From: Plecoglossus altivelis
Lineage: Eukaryota > Chordata > Actinopteri > Osmeriformes > Plecoglossidae
Assembly: GCA_036571765.1 (NCBI GenBank)
Contig: BROE01000003.1
Coordinates: forward strand, 9,234,138-9,298,137
Direction: 5' to 3'
Length of the DNA: 64,000 nucleotides
Part shown: piece after piece, positions 1 to 11,115 of the stretch
How positions within the stretch are numbered: position 1 is the stretch's first letter
How the letters are laid out: the number at the start of each line of letters is the position of its first letter
Program-made: the position numbers and the translations under genes
The notes under the pieces: model-generated
The model's database searches: none
Told to the model about the DNA's origin: nothing
The model's input: the letters and a program-made list of their open reading frames with translations, nothing else

Positions 1-36
1 GTAACTGACACCAGGATCCGCCCAATCACGCCTCAC

Positions 37-2832
37 CTCTAGCCTGTGTTTCTGCGACGGTATCAACTCATTGGTCCGAGCGATCAGAAGCCCATCCTGT
101 GTGACTTGATAGAACTGCGTGTGCTCAGAGGTGGGATTCAAGTAGAATTGTATCCTGTGATTGATTCCCTGGCGATCAAAGGAGTGAATGGCAGGCGTCA
201 GACCCTGTGTGAGCGTGTATGTTTACGTGTGTGTCTGCGTGTGGGCGTCTGTGTGTGTGTGTATGCACGTACGTCTGTGAAGTCCTGGTCCTGCACGTGC
301 AGCATCAGCACCTGGTTGCCATAGGTGTTGACCAGGGAGACGGGGCTGTTGCCCTCCATCACAAAGCCCCGGTATGTAGCCCGGTCAAACTGAGGAGGGA
401 AGCGGTTCACTGCCAGAACACGGATCAGCACCGTGGCAACCGAATACTTCCGAGGGTCATCCCTCTGGTATGCCTGAGAGAGAGAGAGAGGCAGAGGGAG
501 AGAGAGAGGAAGAGTGGGTGTGAGAGAAAGAGAGAGACGAAGGGAAAGTTTACTGTGAGCTTGCGTGTAATCTGAACTTGACCAGCATGTGTGTGTCACC
601 GTAAATCACCATGATTCGCAAACGCAGTGTTGGTGTGAGGAGTCTGTCTTCCACGCCCCGAGTTAATCTGATTTCCCCTGTCGATTCATCCATTAGAAAA
701 CGGCCATTATCGGCCCCTGCACACATGGACACACCCACACACCCACAGGCAACACAGTTTCATCATCTGATGCTGTGTAGCATCACACCAAGCGTAATTT
801 CTAGTGTGTTTTGTAGCTATGATGTGTGAGTGCGTGTGTGGTGTAGAGTAGAGCATAATGTTACGTACCTGACAGGATGGTGTAGCTAAGCAGAGCGCTG
901 AGACCTCTGTCCCCGTCTACAGCGTGGACAGGTCCAGGAGAGAAGTCCAGGACAATGTCCTACAACACAGACGCCACACTCAAACCTAACACCATCAAAA
1001 CTGGTCCGAAACGCACCAGGAGAGATTCATATATAGGGGTTGGCTTTTTTCAGGGGGTAGAGAATATGATAGCAGATCAGAGGACGTATTTCACGCTTTG
1101 AAGAAAAGCTGGTCTGCTAAATAAAGACACTGAGCGAAATAAATAAGGGCATTTATTTGAAAAGAAAAGAAAAACATGGCGGACCTGCTCTCCTTCTGTT
1201 ACGTTGACCGAGTACACGGGGTTGACGCAGATGCGGCTCGACTGGTCCTGAAAGAGGAGCGTGCAGGGCAGGAATTGCGGGTACTGGTCGTCTCCGTCTG
1301 TGACGTCGATGGTGACGGTGATGCTGGTCATGAACTGCTCCGTGGTGCTCATCTCCTGCGGCACACCAGACAAGACTCAGCGAAACAGACAGGGGCCTAT
1401 AGCAGCAGCAGCAGCATGAAACAGTGGATGAGTTAAGCCACCAGGGGGTTATGGTACCGTTGCGTAGATGGTTACGTTCAGCTGGGTCTGGGTCTCGTAG
1501 TCTAGAGGTTTCACCAGCATCACAGTCCCACTGTTGGGTAGGTCCACCTTGAAGTAATCGGCGTCGGGCTGAAGACACACGCACGCGCACGCTCGGTTAT
1601 GGCGGTGCTGTTGGGATAGCTACATAGTGTTGATAATCATGGGCTTCTTGTAAGCGTGTGTTTGTGTCGTACCGATGATTGGTCAACAGAGTATATGATG
1701 GTGTCTCCGTCTGCATCAACAGCCAGGACAGAGAACGCTACTGTGTTCACAGCGGTCAGCTACACAACCAGGAAGAGGCAGATCATTGATAAAAAAACAG
1801 CAAGTTTATAGAGATAACTCTGTATGCTTTTTAGACAATATGCGTGTATGCCTGGAAGGTTGATACTGTATTCTTACCTCACTGATAACGAGCGGCTGAA
1901 CGGTAGTATTTACAAACACAGGCGAATTATCGTTCTCATTCAGAATCTCCACCATGATCCTATACTTGTTCTGCAACGCAAATACACACATTTGAACACA
2001 CTATTCCATAGCGAAGGGGACCGGCACGTACAGAGGCGGATGTACCTGAACATTCTGATCTTCATAGCAAGTCAGCGCTGCCATAAGGATTTGCCCATGC
2101 ACCTGAAAATCAACACCATAATCTCTTTATCTCTTCTACACCAAAGTAGCTCTACCGAGGTAAAGTACCTGGAATAGGACATGGGTGACAGGTTTAGTTC
2201 AGTCACTTCCTGTGTTTAAATGTGGTACGGCTATTTGCAACTGATTGTCATCCTGTTCTAATGCATCATATTAGGCCAGTTGATATAGGAAGAAAAGCCA
2301 ACTATGCTGACAAACTATGACTGACTACAGGCATATTTTCCACAACCCTTCACTGCTGAAGTATAATAAAGAATGTTGTTCCATGTTTTTGGACAAACAT
2401 GAGCCAACTGTGTTTACCTCTCTATCCAGGACCCTGTCTGATGTGTTGAGTCGGAGGTTTATACCCTCCAGGAAGAACCAATCAGCATCCTGCCCGGTGA
2501 GGCTCCAGTGAATCTCATTGGCTGTCTCTGTCTCTATAGCGAGCTCAGCGATGACCTGGCCCATGTGACTGTTCTCTCTGACGGTCGCAAACACATCTTG
2601 GCCTTCGAAACATCCTCCCCATCCAGACATCCCTGTTCAGACATGCACACACCAACTTTACCAACTCGGAAATACTTTTGATGGTCATCTCTGACTTCAA
2701 GTCATGTAAACGAAAAGATAAGACTTTGTGTTTACCAGAGATTCTGTGTAGGCACAGAACATGCAGCACCAGAGAGAAGGCCTGTAATCTCAACAGAGGC
2801 AGCCTCCATAGCGGCAGCCTAGCCTGGGGCAT
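37..2832 (-). CDS. cdhr5: Cadherin-related family member 5 (mu-protocadherin-like), 5' part
   Basis: Eleven minus-strand exons join in phase to give about 466 residues: 2736-2832, 2418-2632, 2046-2102, 1878-1970, 1673-1759, 1458-1568, 1185-1355, 869-959, 610-716, 273-473 and 37-204. The start at 2832 gives a hydrophobic signal segment (LPLLRLQAFSLVLHVLCLH); an in-frame ATG at 2880 is the alternative. Extracellular cadherin repeats follow, with calcium motifs NENDNSPVF, AVDADGDT and AVDGDRG. The cysteine motif QFLPCTLLF...ICVNPVY, YRGFVMEGNSP and HVQDQDFTD match CDHR5 rather than classical protocadherins. Known role: CDHR5 pairs with CDHR2 to link tips of intestinal and kidney microvilli. The mucin-like stalk, membrane segment and tail would lie left of position 37. 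Other CDHR-family members are the alternative. Confidence 0.8.
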
Positions 2833-5621
2833 CCCTGGGCAGTGCAGGCCTCTGGCCCAGTTCCAGTCCCTGGTCTTCACCAGGCCTCAGGTCTCTCTTC
2901 CCCCACCACAACGAGTTGTCTGCTCTATTCAGCTTCTGGAAGATACAGCGAGCAGTGGAAAGTCTGTCAAAGCTAAAGCCGTGTAAAACGTGAAGTGAAC
3001 TGGAGTCGATTTCGGAAGGATCACAAGGTCAGGTTTTTCAATACCTAACCCAAACACGCACTGTCGCATTTACAGTCTGCGCTTTCTCCTTTAATTCCCT
3101 CAAATCCCCGTAAGTGGGTTCCCAGACCACTCTCCCCTGTCTCAGGCTGGGATAGACCACACTCGCCTTCCTCCCTTTCCCCCTCACCATTCTCTAAACA
3201 CATCCCTTTGACACTCAATACCTGAAGCCTTGCGTTCAGGTGATCTTAACCAGTGCTGTGAGGAATTCTAGTGTTTGACCAGTAAAACGCAAACACCCAC
3301 AAAAAAGATCTAGATCTTCAGGACAGTTTACTGTTTTTACATTCTGAAGTGTCCTTAGGAGGTAGTCTGGTGTGCTGTGTAATCATGTGTCAGCCTCGTG
3401 ACATCGATAATGAACGTCTCTGTGGAATCCTCTTGGTAAGACCTGTCCCTCCGTCTCTCTCATACACACACACGCTCACACACATCATCCTCTGCCGACT
3501 GACCTGTGGAAGTCAGCTTTGTTGCAAGTTCTCTGCGATCCTCCCTCTGCTCGACACTTGGGAAAAACATCATTACTCCTCTTCCACGCCGTCCTCGTCA
3601 ATCTGACTGCCTCGCAGCCACACGCTCACACGCAGTCACACACACAGACGCAAACTGTCCACGCAGACACTCTCCAGCATACAGCACCGCTGAGTAAATA
3701 CCTAGGAGTGAACACAGGTTAAAACAGGAATAGGGAGCAGACAGCAGCTCAGTGCGCTGCGAGGATTACTGTCAGCTCACTGGCTAAACCATCAGGGCGG
3801 GCTTTACCTGACCCAGGCTTGAAAACTGGCCAATCGCAGCTCAGGTAGCTCACACACTGGCACCCTGATGGGCAGTTAGAGATAAAAGTCACAGGTCACT
3901 GCCTGATTGACACTAGTCTGATAACCTAGCAGATTATGTGATAATAACTCAATCTAAGATAAAAAGAAATGGTGATATCGGTATTTGAATGTGTAATGTC
4001 AGAAAACAGCACAGATTAAGTGCTATGCTGGTTCATAAAATCTGGTCCAACGTTTTCTTTCACCGTTGTTGGAAAAGAAAATCTTTTTGATTAACGCACC
4101 CTGACAGGGATTACCTATCAAACGTCAGCTTTTCACCTGACATTGGATTAACCCAAATCTCTAAAGACACATACTGGCGCATGGGCACTCTTACACGCAA
4201 CCATGCGTACAAACACAGATAGGGTATACGAATTGTAATAAGTCACTGTTTAAATGTATTGTATGACCGTTTATTGGACAAGGCATTTTTGGACTATGAA
4301 ATGGGCCTGCTTGTTACAGTACTGCTCAGTCTGTAGTCATTTTCATCTAAATATGAGGAAGTCACTAGTGAAAGGCCCATCGTTTCAGTGAACAAGTTAT
4401 AAAAAACAAACCAAAAAAAACAGCTTTATCATATTACAATACATTACAATGTCATATCACACAACTTATTGACAGTGGTTATAAAGGGTTGCAGAAGTTT
4501 GGAGCATAATACAAATATTGATTAGAGGTACAGAACAAACCTTCATAGATAACGGAGAAGGTTTTATAACAGTCCTTTGCAAGTTTAATTCCTAAAGCCT
4601 TCGATATACGCCTTTTAAATTGGCACAATAAAATATACAAATGAGTGTATGCATTGCATTTGTGGTAAAGATTTCGTTGACGCGCATGCATCGATCAATC
4701 TCAAACTTAAATCTTCAAAGAGGAAAAAGGCACAAAGTGACAACAACACACACAAAAACACACAGAGGCCTTTCCATTTTGGGGACGAGGGGAAAAAGTA
4801 AGATGGGCAGACAAGCAGTGACCCGAATAGGGGCTGATGATGTCATAGCTCTACTGGACACACCCCTGGGCGGAGCTAGTGTTACTCAACCCCCCTCCCT
4901 TTTAGCTAGCACTGTCGACATCACAGGGAGAGGGCACTGAGGACCGCTGCTGGCAGACACACCCCCCCTGGTCCCTAGCCGCTGCCATATTGCACGAGTA
5001 TACAAGTCTTCGATGGCCCCAAGGCAGAAGCCGTGACTCAAACAGGGTTTACTGACAAGCTGTGGCTAGCCATGGGTTTGGGACTGTGCCCAGGTGTTCC
5101 CCAATTAAAATGATATGCATGAGTGAGTCCTAGTTCAGTGCTTCACAGAATACTGTAACACTTAACACACGTTATTCTGCAGTTCACTGCATACATCGCC
5201 TAAAAAAATGTGAATATGGCTACTAAACTAAAACGAAATTCAAACGGTTCATAGAAGGTCAGACAAAGAGAAACATAAAGGATTTGCACACGACACAAAT
5301 ATGAAGGAAACACTGCTTGTTCTTTTGCCCATTCGTGATTGGGTTGCCGTGGAAGCAAGGGAAGTAGGCGGAAGGGTATCAGTCTGTCCCCACGGTTGGG
5401 GTCCGTTAACTAACAGGAGACACCAGCTGTGCACCCCTCTGAACACACTCGTATGTCTAAGGGATTACGATCAAGATTGCAAATAAATTACTGTCCATAG
5501 CATGAGCGTGGCAGGGCAGCGGTCCACTCCCAGAGTGCTGCTTCAAACCAGAGCTTTAAGTAGAGCATTTCCAAAAAGGGGAACATAGTGTCAGTAGAGA
5601 GGAGTTCCGCACCCTTGCAAG
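2833..5621. other. Spacer: cdhr5 upstream region and probable calumenin 3' UTR
   Basis: No convincing coding exon was found. The right part (about 4270-5621) is probably the 3' UTR of calumenin, which is read on the minus strand: the minus strand carries AATAAA (plus-strand TTTATT) near 4270. The left part is the region upstream of cdhr5. It contains short CA-rich tracts near 3465-3485 and 3605-3650. Short open frames here have no family resemblance. Confidence 0.5.
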
Positions 5622-7359
5622 TTAGAACTCATCGTGTCTGGCCAGGGCTTCCCCAAAGTCTGTGGCCTGACTGCCCACAAACAGGTCGTACTTCTCCACG
5701 ATCTCCGCCTTGGTCAGCCTGCCATCCTAGTGGAGAGACAGCATAGCCATTAGCCTCTGGTTAGCTGTTCAGCTTCTGTGTGCTCAGCTCAGAAGAATGA
5801 GAGAGAAAACCAGCCCTGGAAACACACCCACACACGTGTACACACCTTGTCTGTATCAGACTCGTAGACCAGGTGCTTGGCTTCAGCCTCTGCGTGGTCA
5901 TAGTCGGAGGGTAGTATCCAGTCTCGGGTCTCCTCCTTGTCCATGCGGCCATCTTTGTTTTTGTCTCTGAACTCTGTGAACTGCTCTCTCTCTGTCCTCA
6001 CCCATTCTGGCTCTGAGGGGTCCCCCTCCTGGTTGTACATGTCACCTGCGGGTAAGACAGCAAGACGGGGACAGAGTAAGGAATGTGACAGGGACTTACT
6101 GCTGGACAACCCGTGTAATGCAGCTGGCAAAATTTTGTAATTCAAAATTTAGCAATTCATTAATTGTTTAGTAATTCATTGACACAATACAACTGAAACT
6201 GTTAAAACAAAACCTTTATAATCCTTGACTTTCTGCTGTTCTTTGTACATGCACATGGACAAACGGAAATAACCGCCCTACTTGCCTGTAAGTTACAACT
6301 CACCTATGTACTCCTCTAGGTCGATGAAACCATCCCCATTTTTGTCTATGTCCTCCATGGTCTCCTACAGTAAAGAAGGAGAGCAAAGTGCATGAAGATC
6401 AGGGTTCAAAACAAACAAGTTCTAGTCCAGTACCTGTATGCATAAATGTGTACATTTCAATGTCCAGCATTTGAGTGCCAAACCCACCAGCACTACAATG
6501 TCCTTCATGTGGTCGTACTCCTCAGGGTGTAGGAAAGCTGTGAACTCCTCCTTATTTGCTTTACTATCTGCATCCAGGTCAGCCATCTTGAACCGTCTCT
6601 CATCCCGAGTCATCATCTGTCTGTAGCTGAAGCCATCTTCAGGGTCTGGATCATCTGCAGATTGCACAGATGGGTCACCAAAACACAACACAGTGGTGGA
6701 GGTTTGTCAGGCTTTTTATTTGACTTCGGTAAACAGCAAAATGATAGCTTTTTATTTTTTAGGTAAACAGCGAAATGATAGCTTTGTCTTCCTTAGCAAG
6801 GAAGGGTGTGTATGTTGTTGTTGTGTGTGATGACAAGCGCGCACTCACCAAGTATGTATCCGTAAGTGGCATTCCTGTATTCCTCCCAGGAAACCTGACC
6901 GTCCCCGTTGAGGTCATGACCCTTCCACTGACGGTCCACATCATCGTAGATCCATCTCTTCTGAGCGTGCTTGATCCACTTTTTCATCTCTTCAGTAGAC
7001 ACATATCCATCCTTGTCCTCATCTATACGATCTACCAGCATACTGAAGCGAGGGGGGGGGGGGTTAAATAGGCAGTTCAGTAGGGCGTGTGTGTATATTT
7101 TCGCAAGTGAGAAGGTGCGTGAAGTAGTGTTTTACCCGAGTCTCTCTTTGCTCTCTTCTGGTGTTAGTTGATCAAAGGTCTTGGCCTCATCCTGTCCCAG
7201 AAAGGCTTCGTGGTCGTAGTCAAAGTTCTCCTGGTCATCGTGATCCTTGTCGCTGAGCAGATCGTCATGGTGGACGCGGTCCTTCTTTTCAGTCGGTTTA
7301 CTCGTGGCGTAAACCACACAAAGTGCAAAGCACATCATGATAAATGGTCTCAGCTCCAT
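5622..7359 (-). CDS. calu: Calumenin (CREC-family EF-hand protein)
   Basis: Six coding exons (7136-7359, 6849-7042, 6488-6654, 6304-6364, 5846-6045, 5622-5726) join in phase to 316 residues, close to the 315 of human calumenin. The start MELRPFIMMCFALCVVYA is a signal peptide. It is followed by SKPTEKKDRVHHDD and AFLGQDEAKTFDQLTPEES, near-identical to mammalian calumenin. EF-hand loops are visible, for example DEDKDGYVSTEE, DLNGDGQVSWEE, DKNGDGFIDLEE, DKNKDGRMDKEE and DTDKDGRLTKAE. The C-terminus HDEF is the family's ER-retention signal. Known role: low-affinity calcium binding in the ER/secretory pathway and regulation of vitamin-K-dependent carboxylation. A non-coding first exon ends at 7902. 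Teleosts have two copies and I cannot tell which this is. Confidence 0.95.
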
Positions 7360-7901
7360 CGTCGCAAACACACACTGCCTGGGACAGAAAAGAGAGACAG
7401 GGATCTGTGTAAATGACACTTGAGTGGTACAGGGAGTTTAGTGGTGTTCTTCGTTATTAGTGGGTGTAAATCTGTGATTTGTAATAATTCAGACCGATGA
7501 AAGATTAACTAAAGTAATATTAGTGCAGTAAACTACATGACAGTCTGGTGAACCAATTTAATGTTTACCCCCCGTATCTAATTTTTCGACATTTAGGCAT
7601 CAACTATCTACATATTGCGCTACACAGGAAGAATAAATTCTGTTTTAAAAGACAAGCATTTGTCTAGATTATCCCTCGTCCTTACACACAAATGTGGGTT
7701 TGTCGAATTCATTAACTTCAACATACGGCAAGCTAGATAGCTAACAACTGTAGGTAACATTACTAGTAACATCTGATGACTGCGTCCACTCCACCTGGTA
7801 TACTACTAATAGCATAGATTAAGTCAAACTATTTGTATTTATAAGATAGTGTTTCCTTACATTGCCATTTCTCCTTTTTCAAACAAGACAATTAAACTTA
7901 C

Positions 7902-8010
7902 CGGTCTCTTTTTTTTGTCTGTCGGGTTTGGATCCTGAAGCAGCGTCAAGCCAGCCTCAAAAGTGAATCTCATTTCCGGTTGATTTCAAAAAGAATTTCA
8001 AACTAAAGGT
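7902..8010 (-). promoter_or_regulatory. Calumenin non-coding first exon and promoter region
   Basis: A strong minus-strand donor (ACCG|GTAAGTTT) at 7902 marks the end of a 5' UTR exon that would splice to the acceptor at 7378, just upstream of the calumenin ATG. The transcription start is not determined; the exon probably starts within about 100 bases to the right. Confidence 0.5.
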
Positions 8011-9265
8011 CGGGAGACAAATTCTACTTGAATTGAAGTGACGGGAAAAGTGAACTCTATTTCTCAAAAGGGGAATAAAATATAAATTACAGCTAAATTA
8101 ACACGTTAAAAAACGTGTGTTTCACAAAGTGAAATTTATTTAGGAATGTGAGAATGAAAGTACTTAAGAAAAATAATGATACATGGGAAAATGTGTCATG
8201 TACATGGCCTTTCTGAGGCATTTTCCTATAGTATAAATTGATACAGACTGATGCTTCGAAGTGTCTTAATTTGTATGGAATTTGCAATAATAATACATAC
8301 AAAATATCAGGTTTGTTAGTCAATGGCTGTTTTCCTAAACGTCTCCATGTGGCTAAAATCCATTTAATAACAAAGGCGGTCATATGTATGTTCTCTATAT
8401 CCTCTTTAAAATTACTTTGACAATTCATTCTTGATAATATTATCAAACATTTTACATTTAGGCTATTTAAATTTGTACTTTCTGTGCATTTTGACATGTT
8501 TATTTTAATCTGAATTACATTGACAAGGCTCTTCAAATTGGTTTTACGCGTTAAGTCTCACACGCTCTTATTTTGAAAGCAAATTCGTTAACCCGGAAAT
8601 GTAGGTGAAGACTATTGAGGCTGGCTCCACGATAGTGGACGTGGTGGACGTTGACTCCGGCCCGGATACACACCCTTTACTTTACCATCGTTTCCTGGGC
8701 CAGGACGAGTCCGATAACCAATGGCGTTACAGATACAGCTTTTTGTAACGCTAATACTCCAGTGCCTTGTCGCTCGTCAATTGGTCCACTTCAGCGCAGC
8801 ATCGATGATTGGATTGGCTTATAACCGCCACGTCCTCAACGCACATATTGCAACAGTGTAACATACAAACTCCATTCATAAAAAGAAAACAGAATAAGGC
8901 CATTTACAAATGCCTGTTAAGTAATAAAACTCTTGTAGTCATTTTGAAAAGACTGGTTCAGTTTTAAGCTTTTAAATTGAAAGTGTTTGCGATAATATTT
9001 AAGGCCAGTTTTGCAGCCTCAAGTAGGGCTGACAATGTATTTCAGGATACATTTTAAGGAATTACACATGGAATTACTAATCTGTATTTCTATATTTAGG
9101 GCTCTTACAATAATCCAAAATAAATTGCAATTAACTTACAAATATCCCAAATAAATCCACACTTTGTATATGTGCCCAGAGTATATGTGTGTATATGTTT
9201 CATACGCAGATACATACATGTAAACATGATTTGGTATCCACTCACATGACATGCATAACATATGA
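8011..9265. other. AT-rich spacer without a recognised gene
   Basis: Open frames here, such as one of 147 codons on the minus strand at 8093-8536, are AT-rich, low in charged structure and resemble no family. The segment 8590-8800 is locally GC-richer and has CCAAT-like boxes, so it could be a distal part of the calumenin promoter, but nothing decisive is visible. Confidence 0.35.
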
Positions 9266-9266
9266 C

Positions 9267-9333
9267 AGCTGGATAGCTCAGTGGTTTAGTCACCTGACAC
9301 GTAAACAGGTGACAAGGGTTTGAATCCAGGCAG
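9267..9333 (+). repeat. tRNA-derived SINE head
   Basis: The sequence has an A-box (TAGCTCAGTGGT at 9274-9285) and a B-box (GGTTTGAATCC at 9317-9327) at tRNA-like spacing, with weak end pairing (GCTGG/CAGG). The anticodon arm cannot be drawn as a normal seven-base loop, so I call it the tRNA-related head of a SINE rather than a working tRNA gene. Confidence 0.6.
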
Positions 9334-9439
9334 GTGCAGTAGTTGTTGCACAATGATGAAAGTCACAAACAAGGGAACAACAACCATTGTAAGTACTACA
9401 ACATCAGCAAAGTCTACACTGTAATTTCCTTCAATCTAT

Positions 9440-9830
9440 CAACACCTATACCCAATTATCAATTACTTACAGTACTGTACTATGTCAAATATGATGAGGG
9501 CCAGAAAGTGTGGAATACTCCTCAATATCACCTATCATAGTAGAAAACCGAGAAAGTAACTAGCTACAGTTGCTTGCAATTAGTACAGTCACTAACCATA
9601 ACTCAGTACTATAGCATGTCCTGTATAGCTTGAGATCAAGGCTGGACTCAGTCAGAGAAAGTGTGGAGTTCTACTAAGTATTACACCTAGTAGCAAACTG
9701 AGAAAATAACTACCTGCAGTTGCTAGTAATCAGTACAGTCACTAACCATAACTCAGTACTATACTATGTCCTGTACAGCTTGGTCAAGGTCACAGAGAGT
9801 GTGGAGCTATGCCTACATGGTCTGGAGAGA
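9440..9830. repeat. Three imperfect tandem copies of a ~145-bp unit
   Basis: The phrase AAAGTGTGGA recurs near 9505 and 9658, with GAGAGTGTGGA near 9792. Between these, long blocks such as TACAGTCACTAACCATAAC and CAGTACTATA recur (9583-9615 and 9735-9765). The copies differ by scattered substitutions, so this is an old tandem duplication. Confidence 0.7.
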
Positions 9831-10324
9831 AACATGACATGTGAGTGATTTGATTTATAAACTACTGACTGAAAACACAATTACCATGTTCCTCTTGGTA
9901 CCTCATCAACCAAGTCATATCCAGCCCTAGCAAGCCAGTTCCTGCCACACATCACTCCTGGTAGCTTGCCAGCAGGGGGCAGTGTCAGTCCAGACTCAGT
10001 GATGCGCTGCACTACCTTTACCAGATCAGGACCAGCAATATTTATATTAGAATACTACTACAGTTGTACAGACCTATTGTAACTAAAATGATAACTCACA
10101 CATAGTCTAATGCATTCAGATTTATTGATTGTTACTGTGTTATTGTGTGATTGGTTTATGGTTTGACCAGATTTAAGTTGATTTGTTGGATTTAAGTTGA
10201 TTTGTTGGATTTGGCTGGATTTAAGATGATTTGCTGGATTTAGCTGAACTTGGTCTGAGGACATTCCTCTCTCTGAGTGTCCTGTCATCGTGATCTTGGA
10301 AAATGAAAACATATATTGGTCTAC

Positions 10325-10516
10325 TGAGCAGGTCTAGCATGAGCAGGTCTAGCATGAGCAGGTCTAGCATGAGCAGGTCTAGAGGGAACAGGTGTGGTGT
10401 TGTGATTCAGGAGGCTGCTCACCTGGAGGCTGCTCACCTGGAGACTGTTCACCAGGAGGCTGCTCACCTGGAGGCTGCTCACCTGGAGGCTGCTCACCAG
10501 GAGGCTGCTCACCTGG
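10325..10516. repeat. Two adjacent 15-bp minisatellites
   Basis: Four copies of GAGCAGGTCTAGCAT (10325-10382) are followed, after a short gap, by about eight copies of GAGGCTGCTCACCTG (10410-10516). Because the unit is a multiple of three and has no stop, several reading frames stay open (for example a GEQPP repeat on the minus strand). These frames are a by-product of the repeat and not evidence of a gene. Confidence 0.85.
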
Positions 10517-10739
10517 AGCTCTTGTGTCATCCTGGCTGCTGTGTGGCAGGCTGTCCTCTGGCATCACCTGGACACAAGAGACATGTCTGGAGGAACACTC
10601 TGGGACTCATATAAAATGGACTGGTGTGTGTGTTGGCGTGTATTAGTGAAACAGACCCTTCAGCTGTTTTCACTTACTATGTGGAGCGTTCCTGATGGTT
10701 CAGGTCTGGAAGCTGAAACAGAAACAGTTCTCAGTGACG

Positions 10740-11115
10740 GAGCTCCGGCTACCTGACAGTAACCATCCCTGAGGCCTCTCAGGCTACCTGACAATAACCA
10801 TCACTGTGGCCTCACAGGCTACCTGACAGTAGCCATCCCTGAGGCCTCTCAGGCTACCTGACAGTAACCATCACTGTGGCCTCACAGGCTACCTGACAGT
10901 AACCATCACTGTGGCCTCTCAGGCTACCTGACAGTAACCATCACTGTGGCCTCACAGGCTACCTGACAGTAACCATCACTGTGGCCTCACAGGCTACCTG
11001 ACAGTAGCCACCCCTGAGGCCTCTCAGGTTACCTGACAGTAACCATCACTGTGGCCTCTCAGGCTACCTGACAGTAACCATCACTGTGGCCTCTCAGGCT
11101 ACCTGACAGTAACCA
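10740..11115. repeat. 33-bp minisatellite overlapping the 3' end of slc9c1
   Basis: About eleven copies of a 33-bp unit built around CAGGCTACCTGACAGTAACC, with variants (cctgaggcctct or actgtggcctca) in the second half. On the minus strand each copy contains GTAGCCTGA, so one reading frame has a stop in every unit. The array starts immediately after recognisable slc9c1 coding sequence. Confidence 0.9.

Noticed and set aside
9267..9333. Functional tRNA gene
   Set aside because: Anticodon arm and acceptor pairing do not fold normally; the boxes alone fit a SINE.
10303..10614. Open frames encoding MSRSS or GEQPP repeats
   Set aside because: They are open in several frames on both strands because the 15-bp unit has no stop; no start, splice or homology context.
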